From assembly GCA_049514335.1 (NCBI GenBank), contig JBEKVE010000019.1, positions 1-27,103 on the forward strand: a stretch of DNA of 27,103 nt, read 5' to 3'. Below the pieces are notes generated by a model. That model worked only from the letters and a program-made list of their open reading frames with translations. It was not told where the DNA came from and ran no database searches. Origin of the DNA: JBEKVE01 sp049514335. GTDB lineage: Bacteria > Actinomycetota > Acidimicrobiia > Acidimicrobiales > UBA8190. Both the position numbers and the translations under genes were made by a program. This document shows positions 7,240 through 15,387 of the stretch, one piece after another (the first letter of the stretch is position 1; each line of letters starts with the position of its first letter).

Positions 7240-8661
7240 ATGTCATCGCACCGTGAAGCACCGGAGATCTCCAAGGACCCGGTCGCAGACAGCACCGACC
7301 TGTACGCCTTCGTGAGCCCCGACCGTCCCGACGCCGTCACGATCATCGCCAACTACGTGCCACTCGAGGGCCCAGACGGCGGCCCCAATTTCTACGAGTT
7401 CGGTGACGACGTGCTCTACACGATCAACATCGACAACGACGGTGACGGCGATGCCGACATCGTGTACCAGTTCAGCTTCGAGACCGAGGTCACCGATCCC
7501 GGCACGTTCCTGTACAACACCGGGCCCATCACCTCGTTGACGGCGGCCTCGTGGAACCGCCGACAGACCTACACCGTGACCCGCATCGACACCGAGCGCG
7601 GCCGCCAGCAGGTGCTGGGGACGGGCCTGGCCTGCCCGCCGTGCAACATCGGGCCCCTGTCGACACCCACCTACCCGGCACTGGCGCAGGCCGCCGTGCA
7701 CAGCGTGGGCGGCGGCGTCCAGGTGTTCGCCGGACAGCGCGCCGAGGGCTTCTACGTCGACCTCGGTGCCATCTTCGACCTCGGCATCCTGCGACCCTTC
7801 GAGGAGGCGCACACCACCTTCGGCCTCCAGGGAACCGGCCTCGGCCAGATGGCGGCGGGGATCAACTCCACCAAGGGGTTGAACGTCCACAGCCTCGCCC
7901 TCCAGATCCCCATGAGCGAGCTCAGCGCCAACCACGCCACACCGACCCAGGTCTCGTCGGCCGGTTCGGTGATCGGCGTGTGGACCGCCGCCTACCGCCA
8001 GAAGGTGCGGGTGCGCGACGACGCCGGCAACCACACCTGCGCGGGGCCCTTCGTCCAGGTGTCGCGGCTCGGCAACCCGCTCGTCAACGAGGTCCTCATC
8101 CCCATGGGGAAGAAGGACTACTGGAACTCCCAGGCTCCCGCCGGCGACAGCCAGTTCGCCTCCTTCTACGCCAACCCGCAGCTGGCACAGCTGCTCCCTG
8201 TGCTCTACCCCGGCGTGTTCCCCAACCTGGCCACGTACAACGCGGGAGCGCCCAACCGGGCCGACCTCGTGGCCATCTTGCTGACCGGCATCCCGGCCGG
8301 GCTCATCCCCGGGTTCCAGAACTTCACGGGGCAGACCCAGGCCGACATGCTTCGCCTCAACATGGCCATCCCGCCGGCCTCGAGCCCCCAGAACACGGGC
8401 CTGATCGGCAACGACGCCGCCGGATTCCCCAACGGTCGGCGCGTGTTCGACGACGTGGTGACCATCGAGCTGCGTTGCCTGGCCGGTGCGGTGCTCAAGC
8501 TGGTGGACCCGACCTTCAGCCCCGACGCCGCCGCCGCCGCCATCAGCGAGGGTCTCACGACCGGCGGCGGGGACCTGAGCGCCATGGGGACCGAGAACTA
8601 CCTGTCGGCCTTCCCGTACCTCGGTGTCCCCCACAGCGGGTTCGCCGTGCCGGCCGCCTGA
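7240..8661 (+). CDS. DUF4331 family protein
   Basis: A 473-residue protein of the DUF4331 family, recognised from the N-terminal SSHREAP motif, the DLYAFVSPDRPD segment, and an acidic loop NIDNDGDGDADIVYQF (about residues 66-81) of the kind that can bind calcium. A CPPC pair lies near residue 132 and two other cysteines (HTCAG, LRCLAG) could form a disulfide. The biochemical function of the family is unknown. Many family members are secreted, yet this one has no visible signal peptide and begins directly at SHREAP. The start is supported by GGAG six bases upstream of the ATG. The next gene starts 1 nt after its stop, so the two are one transcription unit. Confidence 0.9.
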   Translation: MSSHREAPEISKDPVADSTDLYAFVSPDRPDAVTIIANYVPLEGPDGGPNFYEFGDDVLYTINIDNDGDGDADIVYQFSFETEVTDPGTFLYNTGPITSLTAASWNRRQTYTVTRIDTERGRQQVLGTGLACPPCNIGPLSTPTYPALAQAAVHSVGGGVQVFAGQRAEGFYVDLGAIFDLGILRPFEEAHTTFGLQGTGLGQMAAGINSTKGLNVHSLALQIPMSELSANHATPTQVSSAGSVIGVWTAAYRQKVRVRDDAGNHTCAGPFVQVSRLGNPLVNEVLIPMGKKDYWNSQAPAGDSQFASFYANPQLAQLLPVLYPGVFPNLATYNAGAPNRADLVAILLTGIPAGLIPGFQNFTGQTQADMLRLNMAIPPASSPQNTGLIGNDAAGFPNGRRVFDDVVTIELRCLAGAVLKLVDPTFSPDAAAAAISEGLTTGGGDLSAMGTENYLSAFPYLGVPHSGFAVPAA

Positions 8662-8662
8662 C

Positions 8663-9046
8663 ATGGGCCCCCACCACGAAGGGACCGAGCCGCACCTTGG
8701 GCATCACCCGCCCGAGGCGCGGCTCGGCCCGAGCGCCACGGCCAGCGTCGTCCTCGACATCGGGGCCCACGCCGGTGCGCTCGTGCTGCGCACCGGCGCC
8801 ACCCTCGACGGAGCCGAGATCGAGATCCGCCCGGCGGGCGGCCCGTGGCAGGGCGCCCACAGCGCCGTGCGCCAGCGCCACGTGCGGGGCACGGTGGTCC
8901 ACGCTGCGGTGTTCGGCTCGCTCGGCGCAGGCGCCTACGACGTGCGGGTGCGCGGTGGCGACGGTCCGGCCCACCCCGTGGCCGTGGTGGCGGGCGCGGT
9001 CACAGACACCACCTTCGAGGAAGCGCCCGTCGCTCCGGTCGAGTAG
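8663..9046 (+). CDS. Conserved small actinobacterial protein, His-rich N-terminus, beta-rich core
   Basis: A 127-residue protein beginning MGPHHEGTEPHLGHHPPEA, followed by a beta-rich core: SATASVVLDIGAHAGALVL, then TLDGAEIEIRP and HAAVFGSLGAGAYDVRVRGG. The pattern 'VLDIG...GALVL.T...LDG.EIEI' is, from memory, a conserved actinobacterial protein of unknown function. The N-terminal His cluster could bind metal. No signal peptide or catalytic motif is visible. The ATG lies 1 nt after the DUF4331 stop, which fixes the start and implies co-translation; an upstream in-frame start at 8624 would overlap the DUF4331 gene. Confidence 0.75.
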   Translation: MGPHHEGTEPHLGHHPPEARLGPSATASVVLDIGAHAGALVLRTGATLDGAEIEIRPAGGPWQGAHSAVRQRHVRGTVVHAAVFGSLGAGAYDVRVRGGDGPAHPVAVVAGAVTDTTFEEAPVAPVE

Positions 9047-9189
9047 CGCTCCGGGGTACGGCAAGATGAGGAGGTCTCATCGGGTCGAAAGCTGTCGTAC
9101 AGCAGGCTCACAGCTAGCAGCGGTCTACTCGGTACGAACGGCAGGGCGACACCACGGTCGCCCGCCAGCCTCCGAGACGAGGACGAGCC
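9047..9189 (+). promoter_or_regulatory. Leader region of the HtrA gene with two small inverted repeats
   Basis: GATGAG/CTCATC (9065-9081, 6-bp arms, 5-nt loop) and GCTGT/ACAGC (about 9091-9104) lie between the small conserved gene and htrA. An AGGAGG inside the first repeat is not followed by a usable start codon. The region may hold the htrA promoter or an operator, but no clear -35/-10 pair is visible. Confidence 0.3.
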
Positions 9190-10764
9190 ATGACCGACAC
9201 TTCCGAGCCGGGTACGCCGCCCGACGAGCCGGCGCACGACGGGCACCCTGAGCTGCCCGACCCCGCCGTCGGACAGGCGGGAGACCCCGGCGCCACCGAC
9301 CTCCCTTCACCGCCCCACCTGCCCCCACCGCCCGGACTCCACGGCGCACCCCAGCCCGATCCCCCGGGTCCCCCCACCTCTTCGCCTGGCGCACCCGCCT
9401 ATCCCCCGAGCTATCCCCCCGGTGCGCCCTCCTATCCCGCGGGTGCACCCACCTACCCGCCGCCGCCCGTCTATCCCCCGGGAGGGCCCGTCTACCCACC
9501 CGGGGCGACGGCGTACCCGCCGGGCGCCAACGATGTCTGGCTCCGCCCCCCGCCACCTGTCGGACCCGCTCCCGGGGCCGAGGGAGGCGGCGGCGCGCAA
9601 CCGCCACCTCCGCCCTGGGACGCCGCCGGGACCTGGGGCCGGCCCGGGGGATGGGGCGCTCCGGTCTGGCTCCCGCCGCCTCCCTCCACCCGCCCCAACC
9701 CGCTGCGTGTCCTGGCCGTGGCGCTCGTGGCGCTGCTCATCGCCGTGGTGGGCGTGGCCGTGGGCCGGACGTCGATCATCTCGCCGTCCGGCTCCACCGG
9801 CGGTGACTCCACCGCGACCTCAGCGGCCAACGGTGGCGCCGCCACCATCGCCGCCAAGGTCGACCCCGGCGTGGTGGACGTCACGTCACAGCTCGGCCAG
9901 GACGGGGGCGAGGCGGCCGGCACCGGCATGGTGCTCACCGCGGGCGGGGAGGTCCTCACCAACAACCACGTCATCGACGGTGCGACCAGTGTGACGGTCA
10001 TCGACGTCGGCAACGGCCAGACCTATGCCGCCACCGTGGTCGGCACCGACGCCACCGCCGACGTGGCCGTGCTCCAGCTGCAGAACGCCTCGGGCCTGCG
10101 CACGATCTCCACCGGCGACTCCTCCACCCTGGCCGTCGGTGACGAGCTCACCGCCATCGGCAACGCCGGCGGCGTGGGTGGCACGCCCAGTGTGGCCACC
10201 GGCACGATCACCGCCCTCAACCAGTCGATCACCGCCAGCGACGAGTCGGACGGGTCGACCGAGCAGCTGAACGGCCTGATCCAGACCGACGCCCCGCTCG
10301 AGCCGGGCGACTCGGGAGGCCCGCTCGTCGACAGCGGCGGCAAGGTGATCGGCATGGACACCGCCGCGTCGAGCGAGTTCAACCTGCCGTCGGGCCAGAG
10401 CGAGGGCTTCTCCATACCCATCGACACAGCACTGTCCATCGCCCGCCAGATCGCCGCCGGGCACGGCTCGGACACGATCCACATCGGTCCCGCCGCGCTC
10501 ATCGGCGTCGACGTCGAGCAGGTGCAGGGGACGTCGGGCGCATCGGTGGTCGGTGTCGAGGCGGGATCGCCGGCCGACGCCGCCGGCATCGTGCCCGGCG
10601 ACGTCATCGTGGCGGTGGGCGGCCAGGCCGTCGACTCCACCACGGCGTTGCGCAACATCATGGGCCACCACCACCCCGGCGACCGGGTGCAGCTCGAGTG
10701 GACCGACCAGTCCGGCTCGAACCACATCGCCTCCGTGCAGCTCGTGACGGGCCCGGCGGCGTGA
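9190..10764 (+). CDS. Membrane-anchored HtrA/DegP-type serine protease with PDZ domain
   Basis: A 524-residue protein in four parts. Residues 1-165 are Pro/Gly-rich and cytoplasmic, with repeated YPPG or YPPS motifs at about 70-115. One transmembrane helix spans about 172-192. A trypsin-like domain follows with His260 (NNHVIDG), Asp291 (TADVAVLQL) and Ser375 (GDSGGPL), so the triad is complete. A C-terminal PDZ domain (about 440-515) includes VEAGSPADAAGIVPGDVI. This is the layout of actinobacterial HtrA/PepD proteins, which degrade misfolded proteins outside the membrane. The Pro-rich tail may contact partners such as WW-like or signalling domains (inference). The ATG has GAGG about eight bases upstream. 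It is probably its own unit after a 143-bp gap. Confidence 0.92.
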   Translation: MTDTSEPGTPPDEPAHDGHPELPDPAVGQAGDPGATDLPSPPHLPPPPGLHGAPQPDPPGPPTSSPGAPAYPPSYPPGAPSYPAGAPTYPPPPVYPPGGPVYPPGATAYPPGANDVWLRPPPPVGPAPGAEGGGGAQPPPPPWDAAGTWGRPGGWGAPVWLPPPPSTRPNPLRVLAVALVALLIAVVGVAVGRTSIISPSGSTGGDSTATSAANGGAATIAAKVDPGVVDVTSQLGQDGGEAAGTGMVLTAGGEVLTNNHVIDGATSVTVIDVGNGQTYAATVVGTDATADVAVLQLQNASGLRTISTGDSSTLAVGDELTAIGNAGGVGGTPSVATGTITALNQSITASDESDGSTEQLNGLIQTDAPLEPGDSGGPLVDSGGKVIGMDTAASSEFNLPSGQSEGFSIPIDTALSIARQIAAGHGSDTIHIGPAALIGVDVEQVQGTSGASVVGVEAGSPADAAGIVPGDVIVAVGGQAVDSTTALRNIMGHHHPGDRVQLEWTDQSGSNHIASVQLVTGPAA

Positions 10765-10765
10765 C

Positions 10766-10882
10766 TCAGCCCACGCGCCGCCAGTAGATCAGGGCGTCCT
10801 CCCCCTCCACGGCCTCGGGAACGCGCCCGATCTGGCGCCAACCGAGCTCCTCGTACAGAGCGCGAGCGGGGTTCGAGGCGCG
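10766..10882 (-). pseudogene. Relic of a GNAT acetyltransferase (C-terminal end only)
   Basis: On the minus strand an open frame ending at TGA 10768-10766 reads ASNPARALYEELGW, then RQIGRVPEAVEGEDALIYWRR. 'NPAR-LYE-LGW' is the classic C-terminal acetyl-CoA-fold motif (motif B) of GNAT acetyltransferases. Upstream of the Ser-Asn the frame turns into Arg/Gly-rich sequence with no GNAT similarity and soon meets the histidine-kinase promoter area, so motif A (the pantetheine-binding loop) is missing. The stop lies 1 nt beyond the htrA stop. I read it as the remains of a deleted gene; the alternative, a chance match, is less likely given the length of the motif. Confidence 0.6.
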
Positions 10883-11049
10883 TGGCCGTCCGCCGTGCGT
10901 CTGCGCAACACCGCGCCGGCATCGTCTCTGTCCGCGGTGGCGTCGGTCTCGTGCACCGGGCGCGAGATTACGAGGGCCTTGTTAGATTCGGGAGCAGCCG
11001 GTCCCCGCAGTGGGCGGAGGGCGGGTGGCCGAGGCCCGGGACGGTGGCC

Positions 11050-12306
11050 ATGGAGGGGGAGTCACAGCGGCGACGCTTGTCGCTCCACGGCCCGCCACGG
11101 CGCGCGGGCAGACCGGCGGTGGCCACGGACCGGCGCCGCGGCGAGCTCTTGGCGGTGGTGTACTCCGCCGGTGATCTCGGGGTACTCGGGGTCTGGCTCG
11201 TCGACCCGTCCGACGTCACCAACGCCGTGGGCCTGGGTGTGCTCATGGCGGTGGTGGCAGCGTGCGCCGTGGCGCTGTTCGCCTGGCGCGACCGCCTTCC
11301 GGCGTTCACCGCCGACGCCGCCATCGGGGGGAGCGTGGTGCTCATCACGGCGGCCAATCTCTTCTGCCGGCTGCACGCGCAGGTCGGCCCGTTCCTGCCG
11401 TACTACGTCTGGGTGGGATTCGCCTCGCCCATGGTGCTGCCCCGCCGTCGGGCCATGGCCTGCGTCGTGCTCGGGATGCTGGCACCGGGGGTCGTCGCCC
11501 TCGTGGCGGGACACGCCGTCGACGTGGCGGCGTGGATCGTCATCGCCGTCACCTTGATCGTGGCCTTCGTGACCGTGGACTCCCTCACGGGGATGGTGGT
11601 GGAGCGCGAGCGCCTGGCGGCGGTCGGGGAGATGGCGTCCATGGTCACCCACGAGCTGCGCAACCCGCTCGCCGTGGTCGGCAACGCCGTGTTCCTCGTG
11701 CGCCACGCCATGGGAGCCGGGCTCTCCCCCGACATCGAGCGGCACCTGACCATGGCCGACCGCGAGGTCGAAAAGGCCAACGCCATCATCGACCACCTCG
11801 TGGCGTTCGTCCGGCCCCGCCAACCCTTGCTCGAGGCGGTGGCAGTGGGGGCGGTGGTGGAGGAGGTCCTCGAGACGACACCGGCGCCCGCCGGGGTGAC
11901 GGTGGCGGTGGCGGTCGGAGAGGCGAGGCTCGTCACCGACCGCGGGCAGCTGGCCGAGATCCTCGTCAACCTGGTGTCGAACGCCTACGACGTCCTGGAC
12001 GAGGGGGGGACGGTTCGGATCGGCGCCGCCGTCGGCGACCACACCGTGCGCCTCACGGTGGCAGACGACGGCGCCGGCATCGACGAGACGGTGGGCCAGC
12101 GGATCTTCGAACCGTTCGTGACCACCAAGCACAACGGCACGGGACTCGGTCTCGCCATCGTGCGCCGCCTGGTCGACATCAACCGGGGGGTGATCTCGGT
12201 GGCACCCCGACCGGGCGGGGGCACGGTGTTCACCGTCACCTTGCCGACGCGGCGTCCCGGCGCGCCGAACGTGGTCCCCGCCGACGCCGTCGGCCACGCC
12301 CCGTAG
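11050..12306 (+). CDS. Sensor histidine kinase, six-TM membrane type
   Basis: From the ATG at 11050 the protein has 418 residues. About six hydrophobic helices (residues roughly 30-185) make the sensor, with no large extracellular domain. The kinase core follows: H-box MVTHELRNPLAV with phospho-acceptor His201, N-box LVNLVSNAYD (Asn311), G1 DDGAGID (339-345), F-box IFEPFVTTK and G2 GTGLGLAI. All ATP-binding motifs are present, so it should autophosphorylate. No response regulator is in the window, so it is an orphan kinase. The frame stays open back to 10882, but that part runs over the GNAT relic; GTG 11044 is another possible start. The alpha/beta-hydrolase gene begins at the base after its stop. 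Confidence 0.88.
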   Translation: MEGESQRRRLSLHGPPRRAGRPAVATDRRRGELLAVVYSAGDLGVLGVWLVDPSDVTNAVGLGVLMAVVAACAVALFAWRDRLPAFTADAAIGGSVVLITAANLFCRLHAQVGPFLPYYVWVGFASPMVLPRRRAMACVVLGMLAPGVVALVAGHAVDVAAWIVIAVTLIVAFVTVDSLTGMVVERERLAAVGEMASMVTHELRNPLAVVGNAVFLVRHAMGAGLSPDIERHLTMADREVEKANAIIDHLVAFVRPRQPLLEAVAVGAVVEEVLETTPAPAGVTVAVAVGEARLVTDRGQLAEILVNLVSNAYDVLDEGGTVRIGAAVGDHTVRLTVADDGAGIDETVGQRIFEPFVTTKHNGTGLGLAIVRRLVDINRGVISVAPRPGGGTVFTVTLPTRRPGAPNVVPADAVGHAP

Positions 12307-12894
12307 ATGCCGCCCCGCCGCGTCCGCCGGTCTGTGGCCGGTCTCGTCCTGACACCGGGCGCCAGCGCAGGCCGCGATCAGCCCGCGCTGGTGGCGATCG
12401 ACGATGCGCTCACGCCGGCCGGTGTGCGCGTCGAGCGGGTCGACTTCCCCTATCGCCTGGCGGGCCGGCGCGCCCCGGACCGTGCCCCTGTGCTCGTGGC
12501 CACCGTCGCCGAGGCGGCCACCGCACTCGCCTCCGAGCTCGACGTGGACCAGGTCCGGGTGGCACTCGGGGGGCGATCCATGGGGGGACGCATGTGCTCC
12601 ATGGCGGTGGCCGAAGGCCTCGGCGCCGCCGCCCTCGTCCTGGTGAGCTATCCGCTGCACCCACCGGGGAAGCCCGACAAGCTTCGCACCGACCACTTCG
12701 GGGCGATGACCGTGCCGTGCCTGTTCGTGTCGGGCACCCGGGACGCCTTCGGCGCACCAGCTGAGCTCGAAAGCGCCACGGCCGCCGTGCCTGGGCCGGT
12801 CACCCACGTCTGGGTGGAGGGGGGCGATCACGGCCTGCGGGGGAAGGACGCCCAGGTGGCGGGCATCGTCCGGGACTGGGTCCTGGCCCTGTAG
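12307..12894 (+). CDS. Alpha/beta-hydrolase fold protein (dienelactone hydrolase / Tex30-like)
   Basis: A compact 195-residue alpha/beta hydrolase with a complete Ser-Asp-His triad: Ser91 in the elbow GGRSMGG, Asp146 in VSGTRDAFG and His175 in EGGDHGL. The early LVLTPGASAGRDQP stretch forms the oxyanion region. This pattern is typical of the small KANL3/Tex30-like hydrolases, for which no general substrate is known; there is no lid domain. The ATG follows the histidine-kinase stop with no gap, so translation is probably coupled to the kinase. Whether it acts in the same signalling process cannot be said. Confidence 0.82.
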   Translation: MPPRRVRRSVAGLVLTPGASAGRDQPALVAIDDALTPAGVRVERVDFPYRLAGRRAPDRAPVLVATVAEAATALASELDVDQVRVALGGRSMGGRMCSMAVAEGLGAAALVLVSYPLHPPGKPDKLRTDHFGAMTVPCLFVSGTRDAFGAPAELESATAAVPGPVTHVWVEGGDHGLRGKDAQVAGIVRDWVLAL

Positions 12895-12944
12895 CCCGGC
12901 CCACCGGACCCGATGGCGAGGTGTTGGCCCAACCGTGGCTTGAT

Positions 12945-12964
12945 TCGGCCCCGTCCGGGGCCGA
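12945..12964 (+). terminator. Strong GC hairpin after the kinase/hydrolase pair
   Basis: TCGGCCCC-GTCC-GGGGCCGA gives a perfect 8-bp stem with a 4-nt loop, 50 nt after the hydrolase stop. No T-run follows, so it would be an L-shaped (T-less) terminator, or a structured part of the next gene's leader. Confidence 0.4.
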
Positions 12965-13039
12965 TACGTGATCAGTGGACACAACTGGCACAGGTGTCAC
13001 ACGAACCCCAGGAACGCCGGGCGCCTCCCCCACCGGGTC

Positions 13040-13062
13040 TCGAGGACGGCACCGTCCCTCGA
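13040..13062 (+). other. Imperfect hairpin in the leader of the LysM/SLT gene
   Basis: TCGAGGACG and CGTCCCTCGA pair over nine positions with one bulged C and a GCAC loop, 41 nt before the proposed start. It might affect translation, but its location in GC-rich DNA makes this uncertain. Confidence 0.25.
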
Positions 13063-13103
13063 CTCGGCACCGTGGCGGTCGCCGGCTCCGGGGCCCACGC
13101 GCC

Positions 13104-14042
13104 ATGCGCATCAGGGGCCGGGCACCGCTGCACCGGACACGCCGGGCTCGCTGCATCGCCGCCGCCCTGACCGGCCTCGTCCTCGCCTCACTGGCCGTCG
13201 CCGGGCTGACGGCGGGCGAGGGCGCACGCGACGCCGCCTACGCCTCCACCACCATCACCATCCGGCCCGGCGACACGCTGAGCGCCATCGCTGCCCGCTA
13301 CGACACCACCGTGGCGGCGCTCATGGCGGCCAACGGCATCACGAACCCCGACCGCATCGTGGCCGGTGCCACCCTGCAGATCCCGTCGGCGACGCCCGTC
13401 GTGGCGGCGAGCGCTCCTGCGGCTCCAACCACCACGGTGGTGGTGCGACCCGGCGACACGCTCAGCTCGATCGCGGCCCGGTACCAGACCACCGTGGCGG
13501 CGCTCGTGGCCACGAACCACATCACCAACCCCAACCTGGTGTTCGCCGGCGCCCATCTCCTTCTCCCACCTCCCCCCCTGCCGCAGGGCTGGGGCCCGGG
13601 CGGCCCGCTGCCGCTGGGCCTGCAGCAGCACCCCGACCGTATGGCGCTGCGTCCCGCATTCCTGGCCGCGGCCAGCGCGTCGGGGGAGCCGGCCAGCCTC
13701 CTCGAGGCGCTGTGCTGGTGGGAGTCGGGGTGGCAGCCCAACGCCCTGTCGCCGACCGGTGCCGAGGGCCTGTGCCAGCTCGAGCCGTCGACGGTCATCT
13801 ACGCCCGGACGACGCTGCTGCACAACCCGGCGCTCAATCCCGGTGTGGCGGCCGACAACATCGCCATGGCCGCCGCCTACCTCGCCAACCTCACGGCGCG
13901 GGCTGGCGGCAACACCCACACCGCCCTGGCCGCGTACTACCAGGGGCTGTCCTCGGTCGAGCAGTCGGGCATGCTCCCCTCCACCCAGACCTACGTCACC
14001 GGCATCCTCAACTACGCCGGGCTGTTCGCCGCCGCAGGCTGA
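13104..14042 (+). CDS. Secreted LysM-domain lytic transglycosylase-like protein
   Basis: From ATG 13104 the protein has 312 residues. An Arg-rich N-region and hydrophobic core (RARCIAAALTGLVLASLAV) form a Sec signal peptide with cleavage near residue 47. Two LysM domains (about 50-93 and 111-154) share RPGDTLS-IAARY-TTVAAL and bind peptidoglycan. The C-terminal domain (about 180-312) is SLT-like, with likely catalytic Glu207 in CWWESGWQPNALSPTGAEG; Cys204 and Cys224 may form a disulfide. It would cut glycan strands in the cell wall. GTG 12975 would add 43 Arg/Gly/Pro residues ahead of the signal peptide and is less likely. The 209-bp leader holds two hairpins; I found no c-di-AMP riboswitch motif there. 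Confidence 0.88.
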   Translation: MRIRGRAPLHRTRRARCIAAALTGLVLASLAVAGLTAGEGARDAAYASTTITIRPGDTLSAIAARYDTTVAALMAANGITNPDRIVAGATLQIPSATPVVAASAPAAPTTTVVVRPGDTLSSIAARYQTTVAALVATNHITNPNLVFAGAHLLLPPPPLPQGWGPGGPLPLGLQQHPDRMALRPAFLAAASASGEPASLLEALCWWESGWQPNALSPTGAEGLCQLEPSTVIYARTTLLHNPALNPGVAADNIAMAAAYLANLTARAGGNTHTALAAYYQGLSSVEQSGMLPSTQTYVTGILNYAGLFAAAG

Positions 14043-14295
14043 CCCCGACCACATCGGCCTCGGGCGGCACCCTCGACGAGACGGCGCGGCGTGAGGCCGT
14101 GTTCGTCGTGCTGTTCCCCAATCTCTGACTGCGCCTGCACCCCGACGACGTCATGACACACCGACTCGTTCCGCTCGCGTACGACTTGGCCGACGCCGTC
14201 GCTGAGGTCCGACGCCCTGCGGGGCACGGCGCCGTCGGGTACCGTCCTGTGCCGGCCGCGACGACGCCCGCCGTCCGACATCCGAGGAGGACCCG
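14043..14295 (+). promoter_or_regulatory. Intergenic region upstream of the mycothiol dehydrogenase gene
   Basis: These 253 bases hold no gene I can support. A TACCGT box lies about 14239-14244 without a good -35. The only clear signal is the SD GAGGAGG at 14283-14289, about six bases before the ATG at 14296, one of the strongest ribosome sites in the window. Confidence 0.35.
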
Positions 14296-15387
14296 ATGAC
14301 GCACGAGGTGAGGGGCGTGGTCGCCGGCGCCAAGGGCGCGCCGGTCTCGGTGCACACGGTGCTCGTCCCCGACCCCGGCCCCGGTGAGGCGCTCGTGCGC
14401 GTCCAGGCGTGCGGGGTGTGCCACACCGACCTCCACTACCGCGAGGGGGGCATCAACGACGACTTCCCCTTCCTTCTCGGTCACGAGGCGGCGGGCGTGG
14501 TGGAGGCGGTGGGGCCCGATGTCACCTCGGTCGCAGCCGGCGACTTCGTGATCCTCAACTGGCGCGCCGTGTGCGGAGAGTGCCGGTCCTGTCGCCGGGG
14601 ACGGCCGTGGTACTGCCTCGCCACCCACAACGCCTCGCAGGCCATGACCCTGGCCGACGGCACGCCCCTCGCCCCCGCCCTCGGGATCGGCGCCTTCGCC
14701 CAGAAGACGCTCGTGGCGGCCGGCCAGTGCACCCCCGTGGACCCACGGGCCCGGCCCGAGGCGGCCGGCCTCCTCGGGTGCGGTGTCACCGCCGGGCTGG
14801 GCGCGGCCATGTTCACCGGCGAGGTGGGCCGCGGCGACTCCGTGGCGGTGTTCGGGTGCGGCGGCGTGGGGTGTGCGGCGGTGGCGGGCGCGGTGCTGGC
14901 CGGCGCGTCCACGGTGGTGGCCGTCGACCTCGACCCCCGCAAGCTCGAGCTGGCGTCGCGCTTCGGTGCCACCCACACCGTGGACGCGGGCCGCGAGGAC
15001 CCGGTGCAGCGGGTCCGGGCGCTCACCGGCGGCAACGGCGCCGACGTGTGCATCGAAGCGGTCGGCAACCCCGCCGTCATGGAGCAGGCCTTCTTCGCCC
15101 GCGACCTGGCGGGCACGCTGGTGCAGGTGGGCGTGCCCACGCCCGAGATGCGCATCGACCTCCCCATGATCGAGTTCTTCGGCCGCGGCGGGCGCCTCAA
15201 GCCCAGCTGGTACGGCGACTGCCTGCCGTCTCGCGACTTCCCCATGTTCATCGACCTCTACCTCCAGGGCCGCCTCGACCTCGACGGCTTCGTGTCGGAG
15301 ACGATCGGCCTCGACGACGTGGAGGAGGCCTTCCACCGCATGGAGCGGGGCGAGGTCCTGCGCTCGGTCGTCGTCATGGAGCACTGA
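14296..15387 (+). CDS. mscR: S-(hydroxymethyl)mycothiol dehydrogenase (mycothiol-dependent formaldehyde dehydrogenase)
   Basis: A 363-residue zinc-dependent medium-chain dehydrogenase. The catalytic zinc site is Cys42 (GVCHTD), His63-Glu64 (LGHEAAG) and Cys162 (LLGCGV). Four structural-zinc cysteines are at 93, 96, 99 and 107. The NAD loop GCGGVG is at 187-192, followed by VAVDLD. The segments VRGVVAGAKGAPV, DFVILNWRAVCGECRSC and SWYGDCLPSRDFP are, in my knowledge, typical of mycothiol-specific enzymes and not of glutathione-type FrmA. It oxidises the formaldehyde-mycothiol adduct to S-formylmycothiol and may also reduce S-nitrosomycothiol. This implies that the host makes mycothiol. The ATG has a strong SD. 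The stop region is duplicated (15373-15405), and an alpha/beta hydrolase follows 21 nt later. Confidence 0.9.
   Translation: MTHEVRGVVAGAKGAPVSVHTVLVPDPGPGEALVRVQACGVCHTDLHYREGGINDDFPFLLGHEAAGVVEAVGPDVTSVAAGDFVILNWRAVCGECRSCRRGRPWYCLATHNASQAMTLADGTPLAPALGIGAFAQKTLVAAGQCTPVDPRARPEAAGLLGCGVTAGLGAAMFTGEVGRGDSVAVFGCGGVGCAAVAGAVLAGASTVVAVDLDPRKLELASRFGATHTVDAGREDPVQRVRALTGGNGADVCIEAVGNPAVMEQAFFARDLAGTLVQVGVPTPEMRIDLPMIEFFGRGGRLKPSWYGDCLPSRDFPMFIDLYLQGRLDLDGFVSETIGLDDVEEAFHRMERGEVLRSVVVMEH

Noticed and set aside
7240..8664. A 473-codon frame on the minus strand opposite the DUF4331 gene
   Set aside because: Its translation is Gly/Val/His/Asp-rich without motifs; it mirrors the codon use of the DUF4331 gene.
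10882..11049. An extra 56-codon N-terminal extension of the histidine kinase
   Set aside because: It starts in the GNAT relic and has no conserved features; the hydrophobic sensor begins after ATG 11050. The longer start is still possible.
12895..13103. A c-di-AMP (ydaO-type) riboswitch ahead of the LysM/SLT gene
   Set aside because: Such riboswitches often precede cell-wall hydrolase genes in actinobacteria, but I did not find the conserved GGGGTGAA-like or GGGGAACC-like blocks; only simple hairpins are present.
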